Shown here: positions 1 to 10,895 of the stretch, in pieces | How the letters are laid out: each line of letters begins with the position of its first letter | Position numbering within the stretch: position 1 is the stretch's first letter | NCBI GenBank assembly: GCA_963707515.1 | Contig: CAVPQI010000003.1 | Span: 186,001 to 250,000, forward strand | From: Sva-07 sp963707515 | GTDB lineage: Bacteria; Actinomycetota; Acidimicrobiia; Acidimicrobiales; Ilumatobacteraceae | DNA: 64,000 nt | Direction of reading: 5' to 3' | The notes under the pieces: generated by a model | The model's input: only the letters and a program-made list of their open reading frames with translations | What the model was told of the DNA's origin: nothing | Database searches by the model: none | Program-made: the position numbers and the translations under genes

Positions 1-214
1 TGGTGACGTCGAACGGCATCCCGTAGAGCGCCCGGACCGCGGGGTTCTCCAGCAGGGCACCGAAGCCGGACGCGGCGCCGAGGTCGGTGCGGTCGAAGCT
101 CTGCACCATCGCCGACATCATCACGACCGACGTCGCCGCGAGCACGGCGACACCGGTGCGCGTCTCGCGGACGGCGAGTCCGGCGACGGCGCGCTCAGGC
201 CGCGTCGCCGTCAT
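1..214 (-). CDS. ABC transporter permease, 5' end only (truncated by window edge)
   Basis: About 71 N-terminal residues of a membrane protein are visible, starting MTATRPERAVAGLAVRE and entering a first hydrophobic segment (VAVLAATSVVMMSAMV). The ATG at 214 overlaps the stop of the upstream ATPase gene (195-197) by about 20 bases, so the two are almost certainly one transcription unit and one transporter. By family knowledge this would be the membrane half of an ABC-2 type exporter. The substrate cannot be told from the fragment, and the rest of the gene lies outside the window. Confidence 0.7.
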   Translation of the reverse strand, partial: MTATRPERAVAGLAVRETRTGVAVLAATSVVMMSAMVQSFDRTDLGAASGFGALLENPAVRALYGMPFDVT

Positions 215-1109
215 CGCGGTCGCCGTCATCGCCCTCGCCGTAGTAGGTGAGGAAGATCTCCTCCAGCGACGCCTCGGCCGAGCGGATCGCCCTCACGGTC
301 GACGTGTCGATCGCCGCCAGCAGCGGCCCCGGCGAGCCGCTCAGCTGCAGGCGCAGACCGTTCGGCGTGCGCCGGCAGGTGTCGACGCCATCGACGTGGG
401 CGAGGTCGGGAGGCTCGCCGTGGAAGTCGATCTCGAGCTCGCTGGAGTGCATCTGGCGCAACGTCTCGACGTTGGCGACCTCGACCAGCCTGCCGTCGCG
501 CAGGATGCCGACGCGGGCGCACAGCTCTTCGACCTCCGACAAGATGTGCGACGACAAGAACACGGTCTGCCCGCGTTCGGTCGCGTCGTGGATGCAGCGA
601 CGGAACTGCTGCTCCATCAGCGGGTCGAGCCCGCTCGTCGGCTCGTCGAGGAGCAGCACGTCGGGACGTCGGGCGAAGGCGGCGACCAACGCCACCTTCT
701 GGCGGTTGCCCTTGGAGTAGGCCCGGGCCCGCTTGGTGAGGTCGAGCTCGAACCGTTCGACAAGCTCGTCGCGGTACGTCTCGTCGACGCCACCTTGGAG
801 TCGGCCGAAGAGCGCCAGGCACTCGTGCCCGGTCAGCCGTGGCCACAGGCTGACGTCGCCGGGCACGTAGGCCAGCAGCCGGTGCACCTCGCGGGTGCGG
901 GTGACGTCGATGCCGTGGATCATCGCCCGCCCGGCGCTCGGTCTGATCAGGCCGAGGAGCAGCTTGAGCGTCGTCGACTTGCCCGCCCCGTTGGGACCGA
1001 GGAAGCCGAACACCTCGCCGGCGGCGACGTCGAGATCGAGCGCATCGAGCGCGGTGACGTGCCCGAACCGCTTCGTCAGCCGATCGGTGCGAATGGCCGG
1101 CTCGGTCAC
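195..1109 (-). CDS. ABC transporter ATP-binding protein (ABC-2/CcmA-DrrA type)
   Basis: Cytoplasmic ATPase of an ABC exporter, 304 residues. Walker A GPNGAGKST lies at residues 38-46, a variant signature YSKGNRQK at about 131-138 and Walker B VLLLDEP at about 151-157, followed by the H-loop SSHILSE. The C-terminal extension after residue 215 is typical of the DrrA/CcmA group. I chose the GTG at 1109 because similarity to the family begins at TEPAIRTDRLTKRFG; the frame stays open far upstream without homology. The gene overlaps the downstream permease gene, which suggests translational coupling. The substrate is unknown. Confidence 0.88.
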   Translation of the reverse strand: MTEPAIRTDRLTKRFGHVTALDALDLDVAAGEVFGFLGPNGAGKSTTLKLLLGLIRPSAGRAMIHGIDVTRTREVHRLLAYVPGDVSLWPRLTGHECLALFGRLQGGVDETYRDELVERFELDLTKRARAYSKGNRQKVALVAAFARRPDVLLLDEPTSGLDPLMEQQFRRCIHDATERGQTVFLSSHILSEVEELCARVGILRDGRLVEVANVETLRQMHSSELEIDFHGEPPDLAHVDGVDTCRRTPNGLRLQLSGSPGPLLAAIDTSTVRAIRSAEASLEEIFLTYYGEGDDGDRDDGDAA

Positions 1110-1230
1110 GTCGCAAACCGTACCGACCGCCGGCAGACGCCTGCGGCACGCTGTGCGCTGCCGGGGCACTGGTCGGCGAGAGGGTGGGGGCGGGCGAGAT
1201 GGTGGGCGAGGGGGTGGGCGAGCGGGTCGG

Positions 1231-1686
1231 TCAGCTGCCGGTGGAGGTGTGCCGAGCGGCGACGAACTCGTCGCGTTGATGATCGTCGTCGAAGCAGACG
1301 ACCGCCCAGTACTCGCTGCGGCCACTCCGGCGGAGTCCCTCGATGCGGTGGTTGCCGTCTTCGACGGTGAACTCGCCGTCGCGGTACGACACCACGAGCG
1401 GCGGGGGCTGCCAACCGTCTTGGATGCTGTCGTCCATTTCCTCGACGGTCTCCAGGTCGTCCTCGCCGAGCGGCGCCAGGGCCGGTTGGTCCGGTGGGCC
1501 GGCGAGGCGCTGGAGCTCGTCGAATGGCAGCTCGACGGGACCCCACCACGACGCCTTCTGGTCGTGCAGCTGCTGGGCGAGGACAGCGTTGTCGCTGCCC
1601 GGGCTGCGCAGGAACGCCGCCACCCATGCGGCGAGATCCCCGCGGTCGGCGGCAATGCGGGCATCGTCGACGGAGAAGTCGTTCAC
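1231..1686 (-). CDS. ParB/sulfiredoxin-like domain protein, function unknown
   Basis: A 151-residue acidic protein without membrane segments. The C-terminal half contains VSYRDGEFTVEDGNHRIEG followed by a basic-hydrophobic stretch; the pattern 'D-G-N-H-R' after a beta strand resembles the nucleotide-binding loop of ParB-like/sulfiredoxin-fold domains. The GTG at 1686 follows a G-rich Shine-Dalgarno-like stretch. It lies between an ABC exporter and a phosphatase on the same strand, with gaps too long to prove an operon. The fold assignment is inferred from one motif, so the function is left open. Confidence 0.6.
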   Translation of the reverse strand: MNDFSVDDARIAADRGDLAAWVAAFLRSPGSDNAVLAQQLHDQKASWWGPVELPFDELQRLAGPPDQPALAPLGEDDLETVEEMDDSIQDGWQPPPLVVSYRDGEFTVEDGNHRIEGLRRSGRSEYWAVVCFDDDHQRDEFVAARHTSTGS

Positions 1687-1733
1687 GCCGCCCCCCGTAC
1701 CCGGTTGTCCGCGCCGCGCAAACGGCGCGCCGA

Positions 1734-2417
1734 TCACGACCCCTCGTCGAAATGGGGGGCGTCGAGGTGGCGGGCGTCGAGGTGGCGGGCGTCGGGGCGG
1801 CGGGCGTCGAGGTGGCGGGCGTCGTCGTAGGAGCGCAGCGTCCACTGCTCGCTGTCGTCGAACTCCCAGGTGGTCATGCCGGTGTTCGTCGGCACGAGCC
1901 GGATGCCGCCGGTCAGCGGTCCGCCGAACCGCACCCGCATCGCTGCGGCGATGACGCCGCTGTGGCTCACCGTCATCACCGTCTGACCGGGATACTCCCG
2001 AGCCAGGCGTGTCATCGCCGTGTCGACGCGGGCGTGGAAGCTGTTCCAGCTCTCCCCACCGGGCGCGAACAGTCGCTCCGGCTCGGCGTGCATGTCGACC
2101 GAGCCGAACTGTTCGGCGTAATCGGCCCAGTCGAGACCGTCGGCATCGCCGGTGTGCACCTCGCAGAGGTCGCAGTCCTGGGGCACCTCGTCGAAACCGA
2201 GCGCCGGGGCGATGATGCTCGCCGTCTCGATCGCCCGCGGGAGCAGGCTGGTGAGCAGGACGTCGACCGCCGGAGCGCCGGTCTCGAAGATGCTGTCGCG
2301 CAGCGCCTCGGCCTGGCTGCGCCCGAGGTCGGTCAGTCCCCGGCAGCCCAGTGGCCCGGCGATGATGCCCCGCAACCCTGCGTAGGCGTCGGCGTGACGG
2401 ACGAAGATCAGACGCAT
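1734..2417 (-). CDS. Histidine phosphatase family protein
   Basis: Protein of 227 residues starting MRLIFVRHADAYAGLRG. The N-terminal strand plus R-H corresponds to the RHG motif of the phosphoglycerate mutase/acid phosphatase superfamily (second position of the motif A instead of G). The second conserved histidine lies in VMTVSHSGVIAAA, and the central arginine in LLTSLLPRAIETA. The substrate is unknown. The last 25 or so residues are a low-complexity tail (DARHLDARRPDARHLDARHL) produced by a 15-bp tandem repeat in the DNA. This tail is not part of the family fold and probably arose by repeat expansion across the old stop codon. Confidence 0.82.
   Translation of the reverse strand: MRLIFVRHADAYAGLRGIIAGPLGCRGLTDLGRSQAEALRDSIFETGAPAVDVLLTSLLPRAIETASIIAPALGFDEVPQDCDLCEVHTGDADGLDWADYAEQFGSVDMHAEPERLFAPGGESWNSFHARVDTAMTRLAREYPGQTVMTVSHSGVIAAAMRVRFGGPLTGGIRLVPTNTGMTTWEFDDSEQWTLRSYDDARHLDARRPDARHLDARHLDAPHFDEGS
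1759..1818. repeat. 15-bp tandem repeat (4 units) inside phosphatase C-terminus
   Basis: Four units of GCGTCGAGGTGGCGG, the third with two changes. Because 15 is a multiple of three it adds the five-residue unit DARHL/DARRP to the phosphatase without breaking frame. Confidence 0.9.
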
Positions 2418-2461
2418 CGGTGACGAGCGTAGGGTGACGCCGGCTCGCCGGCCACCGCACG

Positions 2462-2520
2462 TCCATCGCACCTCCATCGCACCTCCATCGCACCTCCATC
2501 AGGCGCCCCCATCAGGCGCC
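2462..2520. repeat. 11-bp tandem repeat between divergent genes
   Basis: Units TCCATCGCACC occur at 2462, 2473 and 2484, then degenerate CCATCAGGCGC copies to 2520. They lie between the start of the histidine phosphatase gene and the start of the potassium channel gene, so they occupy the divergent promoter region. I see no protein-coding role. Confidence 0.8.
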
Positions 2521-2593
2521 GGTACCGGGCGAGCCCGACCGGAGCGGTCGAGCGTGCCATCATCCATGCGGTGATCGCCATGAGAGGCCGACG

Positions 2594-4393
2594 GTGCTGA
2601 AAGCGCTCGGCTCGACCGTCGCCAACGCGACGGCCCGTCTCGTCGTGGCGCCGCGCACCGAGGCGGACGAGCGCACGCAGCGGCTGGCCCGTCGAGCGCA
2701 GCGCCGCCGGCAGCTGAAGACCGTGTTCGTGCTGGTGCTGGCGTTCGTCGCCATCGTCGCCGTGTTCAGCTCGGTGTTCCACGCCCTGATGGACCGCGAA
2801 GGTCGGTCCTACTCGTGGCCGACGAGCGTCTACTGGACGCTGACGACGATGACCACGCTCGGCTTCGGCGACATCACGTTCGAGTCCGATGCCGGCCGTG
2901 TCTTCTCGATCATCGTGCTCCTGTCCGGATCGGCGTTCCTGCTCGTGATGCTGCCGTTCGTCTTCATCCAGTTCGTGTTCATGCCGTGGATGTCGGAGCG
3001 CGAACGCCGCCGGACGCCGCGCCAGGTGCCGGCGGGGATGCGCGATCACCTCATCCTGACGTCGATGGGACCGGTGGAGGAGGCGCTGATCGAGCGCGCC
3101 GGCCAGGCCGACGTCCCGTACGTCGTCGTCGTCGAGGACATCGTCGAGGCCGGCCAACTGCACGACGAAGGACGCAGCGTGATGGTCGGTGCGCTCGACG
3201 ACCCGGACACCTACCACCGCGCCAACGTCGAGCAGGCGGCGCTCGTGGTGGCCACGCGCAGCGATCCGGCGAACACCAACATCGCCTTCACCGTGCAAGA
3301 GATCGCGCCGATGGTCGACGTCGCCGCCAGCGCCAACTCGCCGGCCTCCGTCGAGATCCTCGAGATCGCCGGTGCCGACCATGTCGTGCAGCTCGGCGAG
3401 ATCCTCGGTTCGGCGATGGCGGCACGGACGCTGGGACTGGCCGGCCGCAGCCAGGTGATCGGTGAGATCGCCGGCCTGCTGATCGCCGAGGCCGGCACCA
3501 GCGGGACCGACCTCGTGGGTCGGACGCTCTCCGAAGCGCGGCTGCGGGAGCGTCTCGGGGTCGGCATCGTGGGGGTCTGGAACCGTGGCGTGTTCGAGAT
3601 CGCCACGGCCGAGACGCGGCTGGCGACCTCGACGATCCTGCTGCTCGCCGGCACCGCCGCGCAGCTCGCCGCCTACGACGCGCTGCACACCGACACGGCG
3701 ACCGAGCGGCATCACCACAAGGTGATCATCGGTGGCGGCCGGGTCGGCCGTGCCGCCGCGGCGGCGTTCGCCGCCGAGGGGATCTCGTGCACGATCGTCG
3801 AGAAGCTCGCCGGTCGCAAACGCCGCGGCGTCGCCTACGTCATCGGCGACGCCGCCGAACGGGCGGTGCTGCAGGAGGCGGGCATCGACCACGCCACCGC
3901 CGTCGTCATCACCACCCACGACGACGACATCAACGTGTACCTCACCCGCTACTGCCGGGGGTTGCGACCCGACGTTCGTCTCGTCTCGCGGGCCCGCCTC
4001 GACCGCAACGTGTCGACGCTCTACCGCGCCGGCGCGGACGCCGTGCTCTCCTACGCGGCGACCGGCTCGGCGGCGATCTGGAACCAGTTCCGCGGCGACG
4101 AGACGCTGCTCGTCTCCGAGGGACTGAACGTGTTCCGCACACCGATCCCCCGAGAGCTCGTGGGCAAGACCCTGGCCGAGGCGCACGTCTACCGCCGGAC
4201 CGGCTGCAATGTCGTCGCCGTCGACCGCGGTGGCACGGTCGAGGGCAACCCCGACGCTCACGTGCCGCTGCCGGCCGACGGCGAGCTCGTCCTCGTCGCC
4301 ACCGACGAAGCCGAGGCGGCGTTCTCGCGTGAGTACCCGCGAGCGCGCCGCCGGGCACACGTCGAGCGCGTGCTCCGGCGGCGTGCCGAGTGA
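2594..4393 (+). CDS. Two-TM potassium channel with two TrkA/RCK NAD-binding domains
   Basis: Membrane potassium channel of 599 residues. After a basic cytoplasmic N-terminus come TM1 (about 41-60), the pore helix with selectivity filter TTLGFGD (about 87-93) and TM2 (about 104-128). A first RCK-like domain follows (from LILTSMGPVEEALIE, about 152, lacking a clean GxGxxG). A second Rossmann domain has an intact VIIGGGRVGRAAAAAF near 374-389, and the protein ends with TrkA-C-like segments. By family knowledge RCK domains gate the pore in response to nucleotide or ions. The start is the GTG at 2594. The 3' end converges on hppA with only 12 bases between stops. Confidence 0.92.
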   Translation: MLKALGSTVANATARLVVAPRTEADERTQRLARRAQRRRQLKTVFVLVLAFVAIVAVFSSVFHALMDREGRSYSWPTSVYWTLTTMTTLGFGDITFESDAGRVFSIIVLLSGSAFLLVMLPFVFIQFVFMPWMSERERRRTPRQVPAGMRDHLILTSMGPVEEALIERAGQADVPYVVVVEDIVEAGQLHDEGRSVMVGALDDPDTYHRANVEQAALVVATRSDPANTNIAFTVQEIAPMVDVAASANSPASVEILEIAGADHVVQLGEILGSAMAARTLGLAGRSQVIGEIAGLLIAEAGTSGTDLVGRTLSEARLRERLGVGIVGVWNRGVFEIATAETRLATSTILLLAGTAAQLAAYDALHTDTATERHHHKVIIGGGRVGRAAAAAFAAEGISCTIVEKLAGRKRRGVAYVIGDAAERAVLQEAGIDHATAVVITTHDDDINVYLTRYCRGLRPDVRLVSRARLDRNVSTLYRAGADAVLSYAATGSAAIWNQFRGDETLLVSEGLNVFRTPIPRELVGKTLAEAHVYRRTGCNVVAVDRGGTVEGNPDAHVPLPADGELVLVATDEAEAAFSREYPRARRRAHVERVLRRRAE

Positions 4394-4405
4394 CGGGCGG
4401 CCCGG

Positions 4406-6784
<2,379 letters not shown>

Positions 6785-7166
6785 CTGGTACCCCCTCTGC
6801 GTTCGTTGACCGGGCGTCGCCGCCCGGATCCCCAATCCCCACACGGATCGCTCCGTGGCTCGTGCACTTCAGCCCCGCTGCACGAGCGTCCGCACTCTAG
6901 ACGCACCTCCCGACGCCACCAGGAACCGGGAGCACACTCGGTCGTCGGCGACCATCGCCGCGTACGCCGGTGAGCGTCATGTCGTTCTCCTCGAAGTCGG
7001 CGAGTGTCGGCAGCGGCGGCATCAACCCGCGCGACGGCTTCTACGGCTGACCCGACGATCTCGGTCGGAATCGTCCCGGAAAGCGGGCAGGTCTCGACCG
7101 GGATCGTGCCGGTGATCGTGTGCCGGGGATCGTGGGTGACCGAGGTCGGTGTGTCACCCTTCGGGG
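6785..7166. other. Divergent intergenic region hppA / thioesterase
   Basis: This 382-base gap holds the promoters of two divergent genes. It contains an inverted repeat at 6858-6887 (GCTCGTGCA / TGCACGAGC, 12-base loop) in the 5' leader of hppA, and a copy of the 49-bp palindromic repeat at 7057-7105. No convincing gene or RNA gene is seen in it. Confidence 0.6.
7057..7105 (+). repeat. 49-bp palindromic repeat, copy 1
   Basis: Begins GATCTCGGTC, carries the core CCCGGAAAGCGGG and ends GACCGGGATC. The same element is found at 12318, 20438, 21468 and 26634, with a decayed relative at 54738. This copy lies upstream of the thioesterase rather than downstream of a gene. Confidence 0.85.
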
Positions 7167-7976
7167 ATGGACGCCACGGTGGACGATCGCAACGGACGGA
7201 GCTGGCTGGCGCGGTTGTTGACCCTCGACGACGGCGGACCGGACACCTTCGTGTTCCGCGAGCCGGAGGCGCCCCAGGGCCGGCTGTTCGGCGGCATGAT
7301 CGCCGCCCAGGCGCTCGCCGCCGCGGCGGCGACGGTCCCCGACGCCAAGCTCCCGCAGTCGCTGCACGCCTACTTCGTGCGCGCCGGCAAGCCCGACATC
7401 GACGTGCACTACCGCGTCGCCCGCACTCGCGACGGCCAGTCGTTCGACACCCGCCAGGTCACCGCCACCCAGGACGGTGCGGTGATCCTCGAGCTCGTCG
7501 CTTCGTTCCACGTGCCGGAGGTGTCGGTCGACTGGTCGCCGCCGTCGACGCCGACCGTCGAGTTCGACGACGCCACCGAGACCGTCAAGATGGCCGAGAT
7601 GTCGGACCGCTTCGAGATCCGCGTGCCCGAACTCGGACCGCACGGTTACGCCGGCTTGCCGTACTGGATCCGCATGCGTCACGTCGCCGAAGACGATGCC
7701 GTCACACGCGCCTGCGCCCTCACGTTCATGTCCGACATGGGCCTGATGGGTGCCGCCCGACCGCCCGGAGTGCCGTTCGCATTCGGTCGCGGCATGGCCG
7801 CCAGCCTCGACCACGCGATCTGGTTCCACCGGCCGTTCGATCCGGCGCGATGGCACCGCTACGAGGGCACCGGCCTCAACTTCAACGACGCCCGTGGCCT
7901 GGCGATCGGCTCGCTGCACACCGAGGACGGCACGCTTGTCGCGTCGATGATGCAAGAGGCGCTGTTCCGGCTCTGA
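7167..7976 (+). CDS. tesB: Acyl-CoA thioesterase II (TesB family, double hotdog)
   Basis: Protein of 269 residues that by family hydrolyses medium/long acyl-CoA to free acid and CoA. The first hotdog contains RLFGGMIAAQALAAAA and SLHAYFVRAGKPD. The second contains the catalytic-Asp segment ASLDHAIWFHRPFDP, then GLAIGSLHTEDGTLVA and the Gln segment MMQEALFRL at the C-terminus, as in TesB. The ATG at 7167 is used because MDATVDD starts the conserved part; the in-frame GTG at 7149 adds six residues. It starts a run of co-directional acyl-CoA-related genes. Confidence 0.9.
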   Translation: MDATVDDRNGRSWLARLLTLDDGGPDTFVFREPEAPQGRLFGGMIAAQALAAAAATVPDAKLPQSLHAYFVRAGKPDIDVHYRVARTRDGQSFDTRQVTATQDGAVILELVASFHVPEVSVDWSPPSTPTVEFDDATETVKMAEMSDRFEIRVPELGPHGYAGLPYWIRMRHVAEDDAVTRACALTFMSDMGLMGAARPPGVPFAFGRGMAASLDHAIWFHRPFDPARWHRYEGTGLNFNDARGLAIGSLHTEDGTLVASMMQEALFRL

Positions 7977-8032
7977 CGCTGTTGCGACGCCGACGATCAG
8001 ACGACCGGCGGAGCGAGTAACAAGGGGTGCGG

Positions 8033-8051
8033 ACCGCTCGGCGCGAGCGGT
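8033..8051 (+). promoter_or_regulatory. Small hairpin immediately 5' of a ribosome binding site
   Basis: ACCGCTCG-GCG-CGAGCGGT is a perfect eight-base-pair stem with a three-base loop. It ends one or two bases before the GAGGAGG ribosome binding site of the gene at 8065. It could affect translation or 3' processing of the upstream transcript; no regulator is implied by sequence. Confidence 0.4.
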
Positions 8052-8064
8052 GAGGAGGAGCACC

Positions 8065-8661
8065 ATGGCACCCGTCGTCGCCACCATGTCGATCTCGCTG
8101 GACGGCTTCGGTGCCGGCGACAACCAGACCGAGGAGCGCCCCTTCGGCGACGTCCCGGCAGAGCTCCTCCACCGGTGGATGTTCGAGGACGAGGGGGAGA
8201 GCACCGACGAGATCGAGGCGATCCTCGCCGCCGGCGCCTACGTGATGGGTCGCAACATGTTCGGGCCCGTGCGCGGCGAGTGGCACGGCGACTGGCGCGG
8301 CTGGTGGGGTGACGACCCGCCGTACCACCGCCCGGTCTTCGTCCTCACCCACCACGACCGCCCGCCGCTCGAGATGGAGGGCGGCACGACGTTCCACTTC
8401 GTCACCGACGGCATCCTCAGCGCCCTCGAGCAGGCACGTGCGGCTGCCGGCGAGCTGCCGGTCCACGTCGCCGGCGGACCGTCGACGGTCAATGAGTACC
8501 TCGGCGCGGGTCTCGTCGACGAGCTCCGTCTGCAGATCGTGCCTGCCGTCCTGGGCGAGGGCAAGCGGTTGTTCGACGGCGTCCCGCTGTTCGCGCTCGA
8601 GCAGATCTCGTCGCGCGCCGTCTCGCTCTGCACCCACGTCCACTACCGCGTCATCCGCTGA
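8065..8661 (+). CDS. Dihydrofolate reductase / RibD C-terminal domain family protein
   Basis: Protein of 198 residues of the RibD_C superfamily of NAD(P)H-dependent reductases, cytoplasmic. Visible features are the N-terminal MSISLDGFGAG strand, the helix GAYVMGRNMFGPVRGEW, the nucleotide-binding VHVAGGPSTVNEYLGAGLVDE and the C-terminal QIVPAVLGEGKRLFDG. The ATG at 8065 follows a strong GAGGAGGAG. Members of this group are often uncharacterised, and there is no riboflavin gene nearby, so a biosynthetic role is not implied. Confidence 0.85.
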   Translation: MAPVVATMSISLDGFGAGDNQTEERPFGDVPAELLHRWMFEDEGESTDEIEAILAAGAYVMGRNMFGPVRGEWHGDWRGWWGDDPPYHRPVFVLTHHDRPPLEMEGGTTFHFVTDGILSALEQARAAAGELPVHVAGGPSTVNEYLGAGLVDELRLQIVPAVLGEGKRLFDGVPLFALEQISSRAVSLCTHVHYRVIR

Positions 8662-8714
8662 CGTCGCGCCGCCGAAATGGCGCGGACGGTGCGCCGCTCC
8701 TACCATCACCCGGC

Positions 8715-10109
8715 GTGTCCGACCTGCTGCCTGCCCTGTCCGGACGTCACGGTGACCATCGCGACGCCGTCCGCATCGGCGGTGAGGACGTCTCCTGGGA
8801 GGAGTTGCGCCGCCGGGCCCACGCCGCCGGTGCCCGGCTCGGCGGACACCGCAGCGTCGTCGTCGAGGCCCAGCCGACCCTCGACACCGTGGTCTCGATC
8901 CTCGCCGCGCTGGCGGCCGGCGTACCCGTCGCCACGATCCCGGGAGATGCTGGACCCGTCGAGCGCGAGCACATCGTCCGCGACAGTGCGGCGACCGCCG
9001 TCCTCGGCGCGCCGTCGTGGGACGCAGGTGACCTCGACGTCGTCGGCGTCGATGTCGTCGGCCTCGACTCGGCGGACGGCGCCGACCTGCCGGAGCCGCC
9101 GCCGGACGCGCCGGCGCTGATCGTCTACACGTCGGGCACCACCGGCTTGCCGAAGGGTGCGGTGCTGTCACGACGGGCGCTCGCCGCCGATCTCGACGGA
9201 CTTGCCGAGGCGTGGGCCTGGACGCCCGACGACCACCTCGTCCACGGCCTGCCGCTGTTCCACGTCCACGGCCTCGTCCTCGGTGTGCTCGGGCCGTTGC
9301 GCGTCGGCTCGAAGCTGACGCACACGGGACGACCGACGCCCGACGCCTACGCCGCGGCCGGCGGCACGATGTACTTCGGCGTTCCGACCGTGTGGTCGCG
9401 GGTGTGCGCCGAACCCGATGCCGCCCGCGCCCTGCGGAGTGCTCGGCTCCTGGTGTCCGGGAGCGCGCCGTTGCCGGTCCCCGTCTTCGAGCAGCTGACC
9501 GAGCTCACCGGATCGTCGCCGGTCGAGCGCTACGGCATGACCGAGACGCTGATCACGCTGAGCACACGCGCCGACGGCGAGCGCCGTCCGGGTTGGGTGG
9601 GCACGCCGATCGCCGGTGTCGAGGCGCGCCTCGTCGACGACGACGGACAGCCGGTCGCGGCCGACGGGGTCACGGTCGGTCACCTCCAGGTTCGTGGCCC
9701 GACGCTGTTCGACGGATACCTCTCCGGCAACCGCCCCGAGGACATGGTCGACGGCTGGTTCGTCACCGGTGACTCGGCGGTCGTCGACGGCGGCGGCTTC
9801 CACCGCATCGTCGGCCGCACGTCCATCGACATCATCAAGACCGGCGGCTACAAGGTCGGCGCCGGCGAGGTCGAGACGGCGATCCTCGAACACCCCGCCG
9901 TCCGCGAGGCCGCTGTCGTCGGTGCGCCCGACGACGATCTCGGGCAGCGCGTGGTCGCCTACGTGGTCGCCGACGGCGTCGGGGCCACCGAGATCTCGAC
10001 GTTCCTCGCCGACCGCCTGACCACCCACAAGCGTCCGCGCGACATCCGCCTCGTCGGTGAGCTGCCGCGCAACGCGATGGGCAAGGTACAGAAGAGCCGT
10101 CTCGGCTGA
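8715..10109 (+). CDS. AMP-forming acyl-CoA synthetase (malonyl-CoA synthetase-like)
   Basis: Adenylate-forming enzyme of 464 residues that activates a carboxylic acid to acyl-CoA. The P-loop motif IVYTSGTTGLPKGAVLS lies at about 135-151, the A5-like VERYGMTET at about 274, DGWFVTGD at about 345, GRTSIDIIKTGGYKVGAGEVE at about 365-385 and the C-terminal catalytic Lys in PRNAMGKVQKSRLG. Its shortness and the compact N-terminal domain resemble MatB/ACSF3-type malonyl- or methylmalonyl-CoA synthetases. Substrate assignment is an inference. The start is the GTG at 8715. It converges on a PaaI-type thioesterase. Confidence 0.88.
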   Translation: MSDLLPALSGRHGDHRDAVRIGGEDVSWEELRRRAHAAGARLGGHRSVVVEAQPTLDTVVSILAALAAGVPVATIPGDAGPVEREHIVRDSAATAVLGAPSWDAGDLDVVGVDVVGLDSADGADLPEPPPDAPALIVYTSGTTGLPKGAVLSRRALAADLDGLAEAWAWTPDDHLVHGLPLFHVHGLVLGVLGPLRVGSKLTHTGRPTPDAYAAAGGTMYFGVPTVWSRVCAEPDAARALRSARLLVSGSAPLPVPVFEQLTELTGSSPVERYGMTETLITLSTRADGERRPGWVGTPIAGVEARLVDDDGQPVAADGVTVGHLQVRGPTLFDGYLSGNRPEDMVDGWFVTGDSAVVDGGGFHRIVGRTSIDIIKTGGYKVGAGEVETAILEHPAVREAAVVGAPDDDLGQRVVAYVVADGVGATEISTFLADRLTTHKRPRDIRLVGELPRNAMGKVQKSRLG

Positions 10110-10131
10110 GCCGGCCGGGACCGGCGCACGT

Positions 10132-10815
10132 TCAGGACGCGGTGGCGGCGAACACGCTCGGATCGATGGCGATGAACGTCGCCCGCGAGCGGGCGAGCAC
10201 CTGCCCCGTGTCGGCGACCGTCAGCTCGCCGTCCATGAACAGCTTGCGGCCCTCGATCCGGTCGAGGCGGACCCGGCAGGTCAACGGCACGCCGATCGGC
10301 ACACCCGCCTCGTAGCGCACCCACAGCTCACCGGTGAACGCTGACTGCGCCTGGATCTCCAGCACGAACCCGTAGACGTCGTCGAACAGCGCGGCGACGA
10401 TGCCGCCGTGGCTGCGTCCGGGGGCGCCCTCGTGCGCGGATCGCAGCGTCAACGAGCCGACTGCCTCGTCGCCGTCGCGGTGCACCTCGAGGTCGAGACC
10501 CCACGGACTGGCTGGGCCGGACACCGGACGCTCGTCGTACGTCGTCATCAGCGACCCGTCAGGCGGCGGCGAACCGAACTGGCCCTCGCGGCGGACCTCG
10601 GCTCGCGACCGCGGCCGTCCCTCGGCGAGGCGCGCCGACAGCGCATCGAGGGTCGCCGTCACCTCGTCGAGCAACTCGATCGAGGCGTGGTGGCCGACGA
10701 GCTCGTGGCCGAGGTCGCGGATCGCTCGTCCCGCCGCCACCCGTGCCACTGCGATGGCGTCGGGATGCTCCGGCTGAGCGACGTGCATCAACGGATCGAA
10801 GTGGGCGTCGGACAT
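10132..10815 (-). CDS. PaaI/YbgC-type hotdog thioesterase
   Basis: Protein of 227 residues. The C-terminal half is a single hotdog domain with the signature GRSHGGIVAALFDDVYGF and the strands LWVRYEAGVPIGVPLTCRV. The N-terminal 90 residues contain a helical extension of unknown role. By family it hydrolyses an aryl- or short-chain acyl-CoA. Start: ATG at 10815 (a GTG two codons earlier is possible). It is convergent with an acyl-CoA synthetase, and 80 bases separate it from the next gene on its strand. Confidence 0.8.
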   Translation of the reverse strand: MSDAHFDPLMHVAQPEHPDAIAVARVAAGRAIRDLGHELVGHHASIELLDEVTATLDALSARLAEGRPRSRAEVRREGQFGSPPPDGSLMTTYDERPVSGPASPWGLDLEVHRDGDEAVGSLTLRSAHEGAPGRSHGGIVAALFDDVYGFVLEIQAQSAFTGELWVRYEAGVPIGVPLTCRVRLDRIEGRKLFMDGELTVADTGQVLARSRATFIAIDPSVFAATAS

Positions 10816-10895
10816 CGCCACGACGTTACGCCCGCTACGTCCGAACCTCGCCGTCGACCCGGGCGAGTGCCGGTCTGGTGCCGGTCAGGTGCCGG